This document shows positions 1-9,071 of a DNA stretch of 64,000 nt, piece by piece. Position 1 is the first letter of the stretch; the number at the start of each line of letters is the position of its first letter. The stretch comes from JBAZLV01 sp964586075 (GTDB lineage: Bacteria > Nitrospirota > UBA9217): contig CAZPGZ010000002.1 of the NCBI GenBank assembly GCA_964586075.1, positions 62,001-126,000 of the forward strand, written 5' to 3'. The notes beneath the pieces were generated by a model. The model searched no databases. It worked only from the letters and a program-made list of their open reading frames with translations, and had not been told where the DNA came from. The position numbers were made by a program, and so were the translations under genes.

Positions 1-325
1 GGGCGCCGTTCAGCACAATGGCTTTGATGCCGATCAGCACATCATCTTCGATTGTGGCCCCGTGCACAACAGCGCCATGCCCCAGGGTGACCCGTTTGCC
101 CAGAACGCAGGGCGATCCCCGGTCGACGTGCAGGATGCACCCATCCTGCACATTGGTTTGCTCACCGATCACGATCTCGTCCGTATCGGCCCGGACGACC
201 GCACCAAACCACAGGCTTGCTTCGGCCTCAATGGTCACATTTCCGATCACTACAGCACCAGGAGCAACAAATGCCGTTGCGTGTATTTTTTCCGGATGAT
301 TCACAATGTCAAATTTAGTATCCAC
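1..325 (-). CDS. Gamma-carbonic-anhydrase-family hexapeptide-repeat protein (5' part, runs off window)
   Basis: The first 108 codons of a left-handed beta-helix protein lie here; the 3' end is outside the window. Repeating hexapeptides are visible (VAPGAVVIGNVTI, LWFGAVVRAD, VQDGCILHVD), and a metal-ligand-type histidine lies in GHGAVVHGA, the typical pattern of gamma-class carbonic anhydrase/YrdA-like proteins. The protein starts VDTKFDIVNH. I chose GTG at 325 because AGAGG lies five bases upstream; an in-frame GTG at 331 is the alternative. Whether it hydrates CO2 or is one of the many uncharacterised family members cannot be told from this fragment. Confidence 0.8.
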   Translation of the reverse strand, partial: MDTKFDIVNHPEKIHATAFVAPGAVVIGNVTIEAEASLWFGAVVRADTDEIVIGEQTNVQDGCILHVDRGSPCVLGKRVTLGHGAVVHGATIEDDVLIGIKAIVLNGA

Positions 326-417
326 ATTCACCTCTGAGCATGTTTAGATGCTTCATCACGCTGCCGCGCACACGCCGCGCATCGCGTGGCACGGGCAGGC
401 AACCAGTCATGGTATTT

Positions 418-861
418 CTACGGCTGCAGCAACTCAAAACCTGTTGCGGAATCCATGAGCCGTTTTCCCGTGGTTTCCGTCAGCTCCCACAGCACAACTT
501 CCATCACATGCCACGCCGTCACTCCCCGGCGCACGCATCCGGTTATGGTTTTTTCTTCCCGGCCCGCGGCAATGTGCATATGCAAAACCGGCTGTCCTGT
601 TGCGTCGGGGAAAAGAGTGCCGACCCCCGCGATTTCGTGAACATTCTTGAGCATCGTTTCCATGGGAACAACAGGATGAGCACACCTCTGCTCAGGACCC
701 ACGACCAGCCTGCTGTCAGCGTCTGCGCCGCCCAGCACGATGAGAGCCGCCGCGTTGATATGCTGTTCGCGGGCAAACAATTCAATACTCTCATGCAGCA
801 CATCACCATTTTCCAGCCGCAGTATAAATATGCGTCCTTGTTTTGCCTCTGAAAATTTCAT
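418..861 (-). CDS. PPC (DUF296) domain protein
   Basis: A 147-residue single-domain protein of the plant-and-prokaryote-conserved (PPC/DUF296) family. The family fold forms trimers; bacterial members are functionally uncharacterised, while plant ones are fused to AT-hook DNA-binding motifs. Recognisable segments are the start MKFSEAKQGRIFILRLENGD, the central ALIVLGGADAD and the HMHIAAGRE stretch carrying the conserved histidines. The reading frame stays open upstream to 951, but ATG at 861 has GGGAGA at good spacing and matches the normal family start. It lies between the gamma-carbonic-anhydrase-like gene and the pckA terminator, on the same strand as both. No function is proposed. Confidence 0.8.
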   Translation of the reverse strand: MKFSEAKQGRIFILRLENGDVLHESIELFAREQHINAAALIVLGGADADSRLVVGPEQRCAHPVVPMETMLKNVHEIAGVGTLFPDATGQPVLHMHIAAGREEKTITGCVRRGVTAWHVMEVVLWELTETTGKRLMDSATGFELLQP

Positions 862-904
862 CGGAATGTTCTCCCGCCCGTTCAAAGGATAGGGGTGCGT
901 TTTC

Positions 905-936
905 AGCAACAAAGGCCGGGGAAAATTCCCCGGCCT
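905..936 (-). terminator. Terminator-like hairpin after pckA
   Basis: An 11-bp perfect GC-rich stem (913-923 with 926-936) lies 56 bases past the stop codon of the PEP carboxykinase gene. On the minus strand it is followed by a short, interrupted T tract, so termination is plausible but not textbook. Confidence 0.6.
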
Positions 937-991
937 CATTCTTTCATGCACCCAATGTCATTCTGCCGTACAATAAAACTCGTACTGCGTG

Positions 992-2653
992 CTACAACGG
1001 GTTCAGTGTTCTGTCGATCACGGTTCTTGCCGCCACAAGCGGATCGATAAATGCGCTGTCCATGTCGTGATCGATGTCCCGCTTGTTCGACAAAAACGTG
1101 ATGCGGTCCTGCATGCGGTGCCGGAGGAACTGAAGATATTCAGGCCGTTTCGATGGTTTGTAGTTTTTGTCGTAGTCCGGACTGAAGAGATCAATGCCAT
1201 TTGCCGGAAGGAAAAGACCCGGAAAAGACTTCCATTCGCGCCATTCAATCTTCCCCCGCACCACCTGGGTGACAATGCTCAGGGTAAGTTTTTTCGGAAT
1301 ATCGACTTCTTCGCCCGGCAGACCGAAATAGCCCGTATTCATGATATAGCATTCTGTGCCGAGCTTAAAAAGCTTTAAAAATTGGTGACAATCCTCTTCC
1401 AATGAATGGACGCGGAAGGGGTTTGCGAACGGTTCTATCACCAGTTTCGCGAGTTCTTCCTTGGGCACATTTTCAACGCCTTTTGCCCGCAGCGTGGCAA
1501 GAGAGGCCCCCATTGCCACGGCAAGGCCGTTGTCGGCCACCTTCATGACCGGCGGCAGGGATTGATCTTTTTGAAGCCAGATGAGTTGCTTGGGTCTGCT
1601 GCACGAATCGGCCGTAGTAAACATGTCGCGGGATTTAATGCAGCGCCCATTATCGTTTCTGATGTCCTGGCCGACGATCTCGCGCTTTCCGCTCCCGAGG
1701 TCCGTCACGGCCACGTTTTGTGCGGAATAAAAATACTTTATGATGGAATCCCGGAATACCACGGAATCGGTCTTGTCGAACAGGCTGGGCTCAAGCGCTA
1801 CGGTAATATTATCATCCAGGGCGATAAGAAATGCATCATCATGGATAATCGTCACTTTTTCGCTCGGCTTCAGTGTCCCCTCATGGTCGCTGCTGTTCGT
1901 AATGGATGACTTCCCCGAACCGGAAAGCCCGAACACGGCGATGGGGGGATGGTTGCCGATGGTTTTAATGCCTCCATGGCATGCTACCATGTTCTGCCTG
2001 ACGCCGATCGTCCAAGCCAGCGTGAGCGTTCCTTTTTTCCGTTCACCGAAATAGCGAAGCCCGAGGATGGCAATGCAGTTTTCCTCTTCATCGATAATCA
2101 CAAGCCCGTTCGGAAACTCCGGGTCTGCCCACTGCGGATCGGTCAGCACCAGGATGTCCGGCTCATCAAGTTTTTTTGATTTTTTGTACGCTTCGCTCCA
2201 GGGCTTCATCCAAGGTGTAAAATTAAACCCCCAGTCCAGCATGTTCTTCGCATCGGTGGCAGGGCTCAAAAGATGCGCTTTTACCATAAAATCTTTGTGT
2301 ATTCCTACAATTGCGTCCAGACACAAACATTCCCGCTTGTTGAGCTGATACGTTACCTCGCTCAGGATGCGCAAAAATTTATCTTTGTCCTTGCCCATCG
2401 ATCGCACCAGTTTGCGGGCGCGGGCTGTCCTGCCGACAACGCTGCCATCGTTCGAAACGAGCACTTTTGCGTCTTTCGGCAAACCGAACTGGGAAGGTTT
2501 GTAAAAAGGATGCGATGTCGCCATCACTTCCGGCTGCTGAAGTGCCAGTTTATAAAGCTCCCCCATGGTCGTCTTGCGCACCGAGTTCGCAAAAAAAGCG
2601 CTTTCGATTGTTGCCCGCCAGGGAGATCTGGGTAACCTGTTCACGGTTGCCAT
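992..2653 (-). CDS. pckA: Divergent ATP-type phosphoenolpyruvate carboxykinase
   Basis: A 553-residue PEP carboxykinase (oxaloacetate + ATP to PEP + CO2), or a close paralogue. Family signatures are readable: GERKKG (active-site lysine region), a histidine in MVACHGG where the family has MHCSAN, then the phosphate loop GLSGSGKSS (canonical GLSGTGKTT) and the acidic kinase-2 segment IIHDDAF. These motifs are spaced as in the ATP-dependent family, but much of the rest is divergent, so another nucleotide or phosphate donor is possible. The start has a very strong GAGGAGGATAGTT before the ATG. The gene lies downstream of pycB/pycA on the same strand, which fits a pyruvate-oxaloacetate-PEP node, although 381 bp separate them and it may have its own promoter. 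Confidence 0.75.
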   Translation of the reverse strand: MATVNRLPRSPWRATIESAFFANSVRKTTMGELYKLALQQPEVMATSHPFYKPSQFGLPKDAKVLVSNDGSVVGRTARARKLVRSMGKDKDKFLRILSEVTYQLNKRECLCLDAIVGIHKDFMVKAHLLSPATDAKNMLDWGFNFTPWMKPWSEAYKKSKKLDEPDILVLTDPQWADPEFPNGLVIIDEEENCIAILGLRYFGERKKGTLTLAWTIGVRQNMVACHGGIKTIGNHPPIAVFGLSGSGKSSITNSSDHEGTLKPSEKVTIIHDDAFLIALDDNITVALEPSLFDKTDSVVFRDSIIKYFYSAQNVAVTDLGSGKREIVGQDIRNDNGRCIKSRDMFTTADSCSRPKQLIWLQKDQSLPPVMKVADNGLAVAMGASLATLRAKGVENVPKEELAKLVIEPFANPFRVHSLEEDCHQFLKLFKLGTECYIMNTGYFGLPGEEVDIPKKLTLSIVTQVVRGKIEWREWKSFPGLFLPANGIDLFSPDYDKNYKPSKRPEYLQFLRHRMQDRITFLSNKRDIDHDMDSAFIDPLVAARTVIDRTLNPL

Positions 2654-3034
2654 AACTATCCTCCTCGATAATCACAACAGGAAATCTATCCTTAAAAAGG
2701 TAGGATGCATTATGCACGATTAAAAAATAAAAGTAAAGGGAAGATTCTGCAAAAACGGGCGGGAATCCTTCTTTCACCAGCAAATATCACGTCTGGTGGC
2801 GGCACCAAGTGGGGTTGTTTCCACAGCGTAAGACATGATATAGAGAAGATTTCGTTGTCATCTGCTTTGAATGAAATATGGTACTGCCTCGGCTGTTATG
2901 CCGTTTATTCGGTACAGGGTATCGCAGTTTATTGGTCCTAATAGCCTTATGTTGCCTGTTTCTCACCCCGCAACAGGCAACATGATAAGCGGCATCAGAT
3001 ACCGAGTGATATTGAATTGAGAAGAAGTAAACGC
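2654..3034. other. Intergenic region between pycB and pckA with one long inverted repeat
   Basis: This stretch carries the pckA Shine-Dalgarno at its left end and a strong inverted repeat at 2946-2988, listed separately. I see no ORF with a ribosome-binding site and no clear sigma-70 promoter. Confidence 0.6.
2946..2988 (-). terminator. Perfect 12-bp inverted repeat downstream of pycB
   Basis: ATGTTGCCTGTT (2949-2960) pairs exactly with 2972-2983 across an 11-base loop; allowing one bulged G, five more pairs (CTTAT/ATAAG) extend the stem. It is about 50 bases past the pycB stop. There is no T tract on either strand, so it may protect a 3' end, end transcription with Rho, or be a protein-binding palindrome. 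Confidence 0.45.
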
Positions 3035-5098
3035 TTACATCTGCACAACGCACTCTTCTTCGGAAAGCTTTGCTTTTCCCGCGTTTTTCTCAATCACAAA
3101 GAGGAGCTGGCCTTCCTGGACCGTGTCGTTCAGCTTAACACAAACTTCTGCGATATGGCCGTCAATGGGCGCAAGAATCACGTTTTCCATTTTCATCGCC
3201 TCAAGATTCGCGATCTCTTCTCCCTTACGCACGATGTCGCCCACCTTGACCGCGCCGCGCGCCGCGTTGCCGATTCTCCAGACACTGCCGTTGATCGGCG
3301 CCCCGACGTCAAGCGGTCCTTTCGCCATCCGGATCTCGGATTTCTTTGCCCGGGGCGTCTCAACAAGATACACTTTCGTTTTGTTGTTGATCCTCATCAC
3401 GACATGAATGATGCCCGCGTGCTCCGTGCCGACTGAAACAAGTTCTATGGTGTACGGTTTTCCCCAAAGTTCGAAATCAACCCTGTCCCCCGGCTTGTGC
3501 AGGCCCGATCTCCAGACGTTGGTTGGCAGCACCAGCGGTGCTTCGCCAAAGCTCCCCTTGAAGGCAATGAATTCGAGGGAATCTTTCGGATGCATCAGAT
3601 AAAGAATAAATTCTTCCTCGGTTGCCGCCCTTCCGATTCTGGCGGTCAATTCCTGCCGGATCTTGTCCAAATCATCATCCGGCACAGCCTCAAGCGGGGA
3701 AAGCTCTCTTCGCTCCTGTATGCGCACTTTCCATTCATCGTTGAACGTGCTCTGATAGACCCAGTCCGCGGGCCAGCCGCTGGGCAGTTTCCCGTAATCT
3801 CCGAGCAGCAGATTTTTAAAATCACCCGGTGCATTCCGGAACAATTGAAGCATTTCTTCCTGCTCGTCCTGACTCAGGGCGGCAAAATTCTGATTTTTTT
3901 CTTCAACAAACCGGCTCAGCAGATCAATAATATGGTTGACCCCCGCTTCACCCCGTTCTTTTGCATACCGGTTCACGATCCCGCCGCAGGTCACCCAGGT
4001 AATCTGCGAGCCGGGCGTAACATCGAAATACTTTACGATTTTGTTGTACAGCGACATAAACTTCAGGATGGCAGGCATAAGCGGCAGAAACTCGCCCTTG
4101 TTCGCCTGTTCGAAAGAACTGGCGAAAGCGCCACCCGGCATTCTGTGATGCGTTACCGTATAGTCAAGCCCTTTGAAGGGAGATTCCGCCCATTCATAAT
4201 GCCCGATCCATTCCCTGACTTTTTGCACGGCCGCTTCCGCTTCCGGCAGGTTGAGATGCACCGGAATTCCAGCCTCCCGAAATATCGCGTTCACAGCGAG
4301 CACCGGTGAATGTCCGTAAAACCGAACGAGAGAATCCTCTTCAACATCGAAAATCATCGCTCCGGCACGCGCTGCCGAAAGGAACGCCGGAATCGCAAGG
4401 CCGTCCGTAATGTGCCGGTGATAATTGATGACCACGTCCGGATACGCTTGTTTGATCGCATCTACCAGGTTGCCGACCCGGCAGACATCGCCCACACCCG
4501 CCATGTCCTTAATGCACAGCACGATTTCATCGGTGCCCCCGCAAAGGCTGACGATGTCCCGCACGACGCCGAGGTAATACTCGTTGGTCGCCCAGTCCGC
4601 CACCGTGAACGCTATGGTCGGTTCGAAGAGCTTTCCACGCTTCATCACCACTTCCGCCACGGTGCGCATGTTGCGCACGTCGTTCAGGAACGAGAAGCAG
4701 CGCCATACATCAATGTCCACCTGTGAGACCACGTGTTCGATGACGTTTTTCGGATAGGGGCGATACCCCCACAGGTTCGTCTCCCGGATAAGGGTCTGTT
4801 GCAGCACATTCGGCATGTGCGTCCGGAAAATGGCAGTCTCTTCAAAAGGGCTTTCTTTTCTGCTCATGATGCCCACATGCCAGCGGGCGCCGCCGTGGCA
4901 CTCCGCGCTGAACAACCCCATGTTGTTGTAATGGGTGGCAAGGGTTTTTAAATCGTAGCTCCGGATCCGGCTTTTAAAATCGGACTGGCTGGCGTCCCGC
5001 ATGCTGACCGATGTGAACGACACGCACTTGAGAGAACGGACCGCCTTGACAATTTCCCGGGCCGACATCCCCGGTTTCACAAAGATGGGATTTTTCAT
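3035..5098 (-). CDS. pycB: Pyruvate carboxylase subunit B (carboxyltransferase + biotin carrier)
   Basis: This is the carboxyltransferase half of a two-subunit pyruvate carboxylase (687 residues), moving CO2 from carboxybiotin to pyruvate to give oxaloacetate. The N-terminal TIM-barrel begins with a divergent family motif (VSMRDASQSD) and has ECHGGARW and the metal-binding HRHITDG region, where the usual HTHDT-like motif is altered. The C-terminus is a biotinyl domain with the modification site EAMKMEN about 50 residues from the end. I chose ATG at 5098, eight bases after the pycA stop and preceded by GAGG; an in-frame ATG at 5116 would overlap pycA. Oxaloacetate decarboxylase alpha chain is the main alternative, but no OadB/OadG partner is present and pycA is adjacent. 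Confidence 0.85.
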   Translation of the reverse strand: MKNPIFVKPGMSAREIVKAVRSLKCVSFTSVSMRDASQSDFKSRIRSYDLKTLATHYNNMGLFSAECHGGARWHVGIMSRKESPFEETAIFRTHMPNVLQQTLIRETNLWGYRPYPKNVIEHVVSQVDIDVWRCFSFLNDVRNMRTVAEVVMKRGKLFEPTIAFTVADWATNEYYLGVVRDIVSLCGGTDEIVLCIKDMAGVGDVCRVGNLVDAIKQAYPDVVINYHRHITDGLAIPAFLSAARAGAMIFDVEEDSLVRFYGHSPVLAVNAIFREAGIPVHLNLPEAEAAVQKVREWIGHYEWAESPFKGLDYTVTHHRMPGGAFASSFEQANKGEFLPLMPAILKFMSLYNKIVKYFDVTPGSQITWVTCGGIVNRYAKERGEAGVNHIIDLLSRFVEEKNQNFAALSQDEQEEMLQLFRNAPGDFKNLLLGDYGKLPSGWPADWVYQSTFNDEWKVRIQERRELSPLEAVPDDDLDKIRQELTARIGRAATEEEFILYLMHPKDSLEFIAFKGSFGEAPLVLPTNVWRSGLHKPGDRVDFELWGKPYTIELVSVGTEHAGIIHVVMRINNKTKVYLVETPRAKKSEIRMAKGPLDVGAPINGSVWRIGNAARGAVKVGDIVRKGEEIANLEAMKMENVILAPIDGHIAEVCVKLNDTVQEGQLLFVIEKNAGKAKLSEEECVVQM

Positions 5099-5106
5099 CG
5101 TGTTCC

Positions 5107-6564
5107 TCACATCCAATCCTGAGGTCCTTGCGCGGATATCTCAGCAACATATCGCGCAATTTTCAGGACTTCGTCTTCGCTGCTCTTTTCGGGGAACATG
5201 GCTATCAATTCTCCCATATGTTCCTCAATAAACCGGGTGGAAAACTCGCCGGAAATAAACTGGGGGTGCCGGATAATGCTGTGCAGCAGTGGGGCCAGGG
5301 TATGAATTCCTTCCACTCGAAGCCCCCGGCTCATGGAGCGGTCCATGGCTTGTATCGCTTCTTTGCGGTCCGGGCCCGTAGTCATAAGCAGCATGAACAG
5401 GGAGTCATAATACGGCGGGATATCAGCCCCCTCATATACTCCGGATGCCACGCGAACGCCCGGCCCGACGGGGATCTCAAGCCTCGTAATGGTGCCGAAG
5501 GACGGGCTGAAAGTCCGCGGATGCTCGGCATTCAGACGCACTTCCAACGCCCACCGGTTGCGATGCACGTCAGACTGCTTGAACGGCAGTTTCTTTCCCA
5601 TGGCGACATCAAGCATGATCCCGACAATATCCATGCCGATCGTCAGCTCGGTGATGCCATGCTCCACCTGCAGCCGGGTATTGACCTCGATGAAATAAAA
5701 TTTTCTCGTTGCCGAATCAAACAGAAATTCGACGGTGCCTGCCGACGTGTATCCGATTTCCTTCATAAGCCGCACCGCAGTGGAGCAGATTTCCTGGCGG
5801 AGTCCGTCATCGAGCGTGGGCGAAGGCGCTTCTTCGATGATTTTCTGGTTTCTCCTCTGGATGGTGCATTCCCGCTCAAAGAGATGCGCTACATTTCCAT
5901 GCGTGTCGGCGACAATCTGAACCTCAATATGCCGTCCGCGCTCTATGTATTTTTCCACCAGAACAGTTTCAGAACCGAAAGATTTCTTAGCCTCCGACCG
6001 TGCCTGGGTAAGGGCCTGTTCTATCTGTCCCTTTTGCTCAACCTTGACCATGCCTTTCCCGCCGCCGCCTGCCGCGGCCTTGATCATAATGGGAAAGGAG
6101 ATTTTTTCCTGCTGCATCCATTGTTCAATCTGTTCTCCGGTCGTGACATCGCTGATCCCCGGGATGGTGGGGACATGGGCTTTCTGGGCAAGCAGCTTGG
6201 CCTGAATTTTGTCCCCCATCTTGTGGATTACTTCAGGAGACGGCCCGATCCACGTCAGTCCCGCATCAATGACCCGCTGCGCAAACGCATCGTTCTCGGA
6301 AAGGAAGCCCCATCCCGGATGGATTGCATCGGCCTTGCTGCGGAGCGCCGCCTCGATAATTTTGTCCATGTTCAGATAGGACTCGACAGGCGGCGCTTCC
6401 CCGATGTGCACGGCGCTGTCCGCGAAAAACACGTGGTGCGCAAGCCTGTCGGGAGTGCTGTAAACAGCAGTGGTCGGAATTTTTCTGTCTCTGCACGTAT
6501 GCATGATCCGTACAGCGGGAACGCCGCGATTGGCGATAAGAACTTTTTTTATAGTTTTGCTCAT
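5107..6564 (-). CDS. pycA: Pyruvate carboxylase subunit A (biotin carboxylase)
   Basis: A 485-residue ATP-grasp biotin carboxylase that carboxylates the biotin of its partner using ATP and bicarbonate. Visible are the N-terminal KVLIANRGVPAVRIMHTCRD, the glycine-rich ATP loop AAAGGGGKGM, the EKYIERGRHIEVQ stretch and the catalytic EVNTRLQVEHGITE. It lacks a biotin carrier domain, which is supplied by the downstream pycB. Biotin carboxylase of acetyl-CoA carboxylase (AccC) has the same domain, but the neighbour decides for pyruvate carboxylase. The protein is slightly longer than typical AccC (about 450 residues). Confidence 0.87.
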   Translation of the reverse strand: MSKTIKKVLIANRGVPAVRIMHTCRDRKIPTTAVYSTPDRLAHHVFFADSAVHIGEAPPVESYLNMDKIIEAALRSKADAIHPGWGFLSENDAFAQRVIDAGLTWIGPSPEVIHKMGDKIQAKLLAQKAHVPTIPGISDVTTGEQIEQWMQQEKISFPIMIKAAAGGGGKGMVKVEQKGQIEQALTQARSEAKKSFGSETVLVEKYIERGRHIEVQIVADTHGNVAHLFERECTIQRRNQKIIEEAPSPTLDDGLRQEICSTAVRLMKEIGYTSAGTVEFLFDSATRKFYFIEVNTRLQVEHGITELTIGMDIVGIMLDVAMGKKLPFKQSDVHRNRWALEVRLNAEHPRTFSPSFGTITRLEIPVGPGVRVASGVYEGADIPPYYDSLFMLLMTTGPDRKEAIQAMDRSMSRGLRVEGIHTLAPLLHSIIRHPQFISGEFSTRFIEEHMGELIAMFPEKSSEDEVLKIARYVAEISAQGPQDWM

Positions 6565-6619
6565 GATAGGGATTGCCCTTCTCTGCCATCCGATATTCCC
6601 GTTTTATGCGGGAAATTGA

Positions 6620-6648
6620 ATAGTTGCTGAAAAACCGTGTTTTGTCAA
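6620..6648 (-). promoter_or_regulatory. Possible sigma-70 promoter of pycA
   Basis: A perfect -35 TTGACA (6648-6643) is followed after 17 bases by AACTAT (6625-6620), a weak -10. It is placed correctly about 55 bases before the pycA start. Confidence 0.35.
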
Positions 6649-6672
6649 GAAAAGATTTTGCGGATCAGGCGG

Positions 6673-8373
6673 TCACACAGATCCTTGGGCGATCATTTCT
6701 TCGGCGTGTTTTAAAGTTGCTTCCGTGATGGTCTTGCCGCCAAGCATGCGCGCGATCTCATCCACTCGATCCTTCCTGCCCAGCAAGCGTACCTCGGTGT
6801 GTGTGCGGTCCTTCTTTACAAATTTCATTACCCCGTAATGGCTTGATGCCATACTCGCGATCTGGGGCAGGTGCGTAATGCAGAAAACCTGACGGTTCGA
6901 CGCGACACGCTTCAGTTTTTTCCCGACTTCTTCTGCGACAGCGCCCCCGATTCCGGCATCCACCTCGTCAAAAACCAGGGTGGGTATTCCGTCACCCTCC
7001 ACGAGAATGGTTTTGAGGGCGAGCATGATGCGGGAAAGCTCTCCTCCTGAGGCGATTTTCGCAAGCGGCTTCGGGTCCTCCCCCGGGTTCGGCGCGATAA
7101 GAAATTCCACCCGGTCCGCGCCGCGCGGCCCGAGCGCGTGACCGTCAAGCGTATCGTCACCCGGTCCCTGCGTGATTGCGATGTTCAGTCTTGTGTTCTT
7201 CATACCAAGTTGGGCAAGTTCTGCACCAACTTTTTTCTCAAGATCCCGCGCTGCAGCCGTGCGGCGTTGCGTAAGCTCCTGCGCCATGCCGGTCAACCCG
7301 GCCTTCGCTGTCCGGATATCCGATTTCAATTGTTCAATCTGCTCGGTGCTGCGCTCCATTCGCTCAAGTTCGGCGGCTGCCTTTTTACTAAAGGCAATGA
7401 CGTCCTCGACGGTAGCTGCGTATTTTCTTTTGAGTTTTTGAATCAGATCCAGCCGGTCTCCGATCATCTCCAAACGGTCGGGATCAAACTCCACCCGGTC
7501 CGCATACGAAGAAACTTCGCGCGCTGCTTCCTCAATCTGCGCGCGGCCTGCTTCGCAGAGTTCAAGAACCGGAGCAAGGCGGGCGTCAATCGCGGCAATC
7601 TCCCGAAGACTGGTCATCGCCTTCTTCAAACAGGCCAGGGCCGATTCATCGGACGCATAGAGCGCCTCGTCCGTGGCGCGGGAAAGGCCGGCGAGCTTTT
7701 CCGAATTTGCCAGCACTTTCTGCTCCAGGGCGAGTTGCTCGTCTTCACCGGGTTTGAGCGCTGCGGCTTCGATTTCGTTTTTCTGGTATCGCAGCATGTC
7801 TTCCCGCTGCGCGCGGTCCCGGTCGCCAGCTTCCAGTCCGGCAAGCTCTGCCCGAAGGTCTTGCAGCCGGTAGTAGGCAGCAGCCAGTGTCTCCCGGAGA
7901 GGCGCAAGCCCGCCAAAAGAATCAAGCATCGCCATCTGCCGTTCAAGGGAAAGCAATGATTGGTGTTCGTGCTGGCCGTGAATGTCGGCCAGGATTGACC
8001 CCAGAGCCGCAAGCGTTGCAAGCGTTGCCATGCTCCCGTTGATATAGACCTTGTTTTTTCCTGAAGCTGAAAGCACCCGGCGTACAATGAGGTCTTCCTG
8101 GGGATCCGCGGCAATCCCCTGCTCTGCAAGTAGATCACGGATTTCCCCGGCAACGGCCCGGTTCAGCTCAAATGCCGCTTCGACTACCGACTCCGGACAC
8201 CCGGTGCGTATAAGGTCGGCGCTTGCGCGCTCTCCCAGCACAAGGTTGAGAGCGTCCACAACAATGGATTTCCCCGCACCGGTCTCTCCGGTGAACACGT
8301 TCAGCCCGGGCGTAAACGACACCCCCAGTTCTTCAATAATGGCAAAGTTTTTTATATTCAGCTCTTTCAGCAT
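6673..8373 (-). CDS. recN: DNA repair protein RecN
   Basis: An SMC-like ATPase of double-strand-break repair, 566 residues. The N-terminus MLKELNIKNFAIIEELGV and Walker A GETGAGKS are typical of RecN, followed by a long coiled-coil middle (about residues 150-370), a signature-type motif ASGGELSRIMLALK and Walker B LVFDEVDAGIGG, then CITHLPQIAS near the end. The frame is open to 8394, but ATG at 8373 gives the conserved RecN start. It precedes nothing obviously repair-related; the upstream neighbour is a TPR protein. Confidence 0.95.
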   Translation of the reverse strand: MLKELNIKNFAIIEELGVSFTPGLNVFTGETGAGKSIVVDALNLVLGERASADLIRTGCPESVVEAAFELNRAVAGEIRDLLAEQGIAADPQEDLIVRRVLSASGKNKVYINGSMATLATLAALGSILADIHGQHEHQSLLSLERQMAMLDSFGGLAPLRETLAAAYYRLQDLRAELAGLEAGDRDRAQREDMLRYQKNEIEAAALKPGEDEQLALEQKVLANSEKLAGLSRATDEALYASDESALACLKKAMTSLREIAAIDARLAPVLELCEAGRAQIEEAAREVSSYADRVEFDPDRLEMIGDRLDLIQKLKRKYAATVEDVIAFSKKAAAELERMERSTEQIEQLKSDIRTAKAGLTGMAQELTQRRTAAARDLEKKVGAELAQLGMKNTRLNIAITQGPGDDTLDGHALGPRGADRVEFLIAPNPGEDPKPLAKIASGGELSRIMLALKTILVEGDGIPTLVFDEVDAGIGGAVAEEVGKKLKRVASNRQVFCITHLPQIASMASSHYGVMKFVKKDRTHTEVRLLGRKDRVDEIARMLGGKTITEATLKHAEEMIAQGSV

Positions 8374-8445
8374 AATATTCCAGGCCTTGTTCAAAAACCC
8401 GCAGAAACGCAGTGTGCTGTCCTTGTCCCTTGCAGGTGTTCAGAT

Positions 8446-8997
8446 TTATTCCGCTGCTTTTGATTTTTCGAGCGCAAAACGTTCCTGTGCGGACTTGCCC
8501 CGTCCACCCGCTTTTCGAAAATAGTCTTTCGCCTGTTTCTTCTTTCCCATGCGGTCGCATACTCTGCCGGCCCAATAGTAGGCGGTGCTGACCCACATGC
8601 CGGAATCGGGATAGTGTTCGGGAATTTTCAAAAATTCGTCCAGCGCTTCAGCGTCTTTTCCCATTAAAAGCGTGCTGAATCCGATCCAGTACTGAGTGGC
8701 CGGCCGGCCGGTCTCATCCTGCTCGGTGAGAGCCTTGCGATACGATTCCCGTGCATTTCGATAGTCTTCAAGCCGGAAATAGCAGTCTGCTATTCGCGTA
8801 TGAAGGACGCTAGTCGGGACGCCGCGGGGAGGAGCGGCAAGCAGAGACTGATACAGGGTGATCGCCTTCGAATAATTTCCAGCGGTAAACAGCTTGTTAG
8901 CCTTGTGGTATTCCTGAACGGCAGTAGCAGCGTGCGATAAATCATGCAGAAAAAACAGCACACTCAAAATAATGACAAAATACAAGCACCTTTTCAT
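8446..8997 (-). CDS. Exported tetratricopeptide-repeat protein
   Basis: A 183-residue protein starting with a signal peptide (MKRCLYFVIILSVLFFLHD, cleavage probably near SHAA) and continuing with about three to four TPR-like helical pairs (KANKLFTAGNYSKAITLYQ, RIADCYFRLEDYRNARESY, YWAGRVCDRMGKKKQAKDYF). The role is probably periplasmic scaffolding, as in YbgF/CpoB-like proteins, but no partner such as tolB/pal is nearby. The open frame begins at 9075; ATG at 8997 was chosen because GGGGAAAGC precedes it and the signal peptide starts there. It could be co-transcribed with the upstream TPP enzyme (gap 74 bp). Confidence 0.75.
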   Translation of the reverse strand: MKRCLYFVIILSVLFFLHDLSHAATAVQEYHKANKLFTAGNYSKAITLYQSLLAAPPRGVPTSVLHTRIADCYFRLEDYRNARESYRKALTEQDETGRPATQYWIGFSTLLMGKDAEALDEFLKIPEHYPDSGMWVSTAYYWAGRVCDRMGKKKQAKDYFRKAGGRGKSAQERFALEKSKAAE

Positions 8998-9071
8998 GCT
9001 TTCCCCTGGCAACAATGAACCTCTGCTCTTTTCCACTCCTGCTGCATGCTGCGCTGCTTTAATTCTGCCCC

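Noticed and set aside
5128..6630. A 500-codon open frame on the plus strand opposite pycA
   Set aside because: It mirrors the conserved biotin carboxylase gene, has no ribosome site and a composition typical of an antisense shadow.
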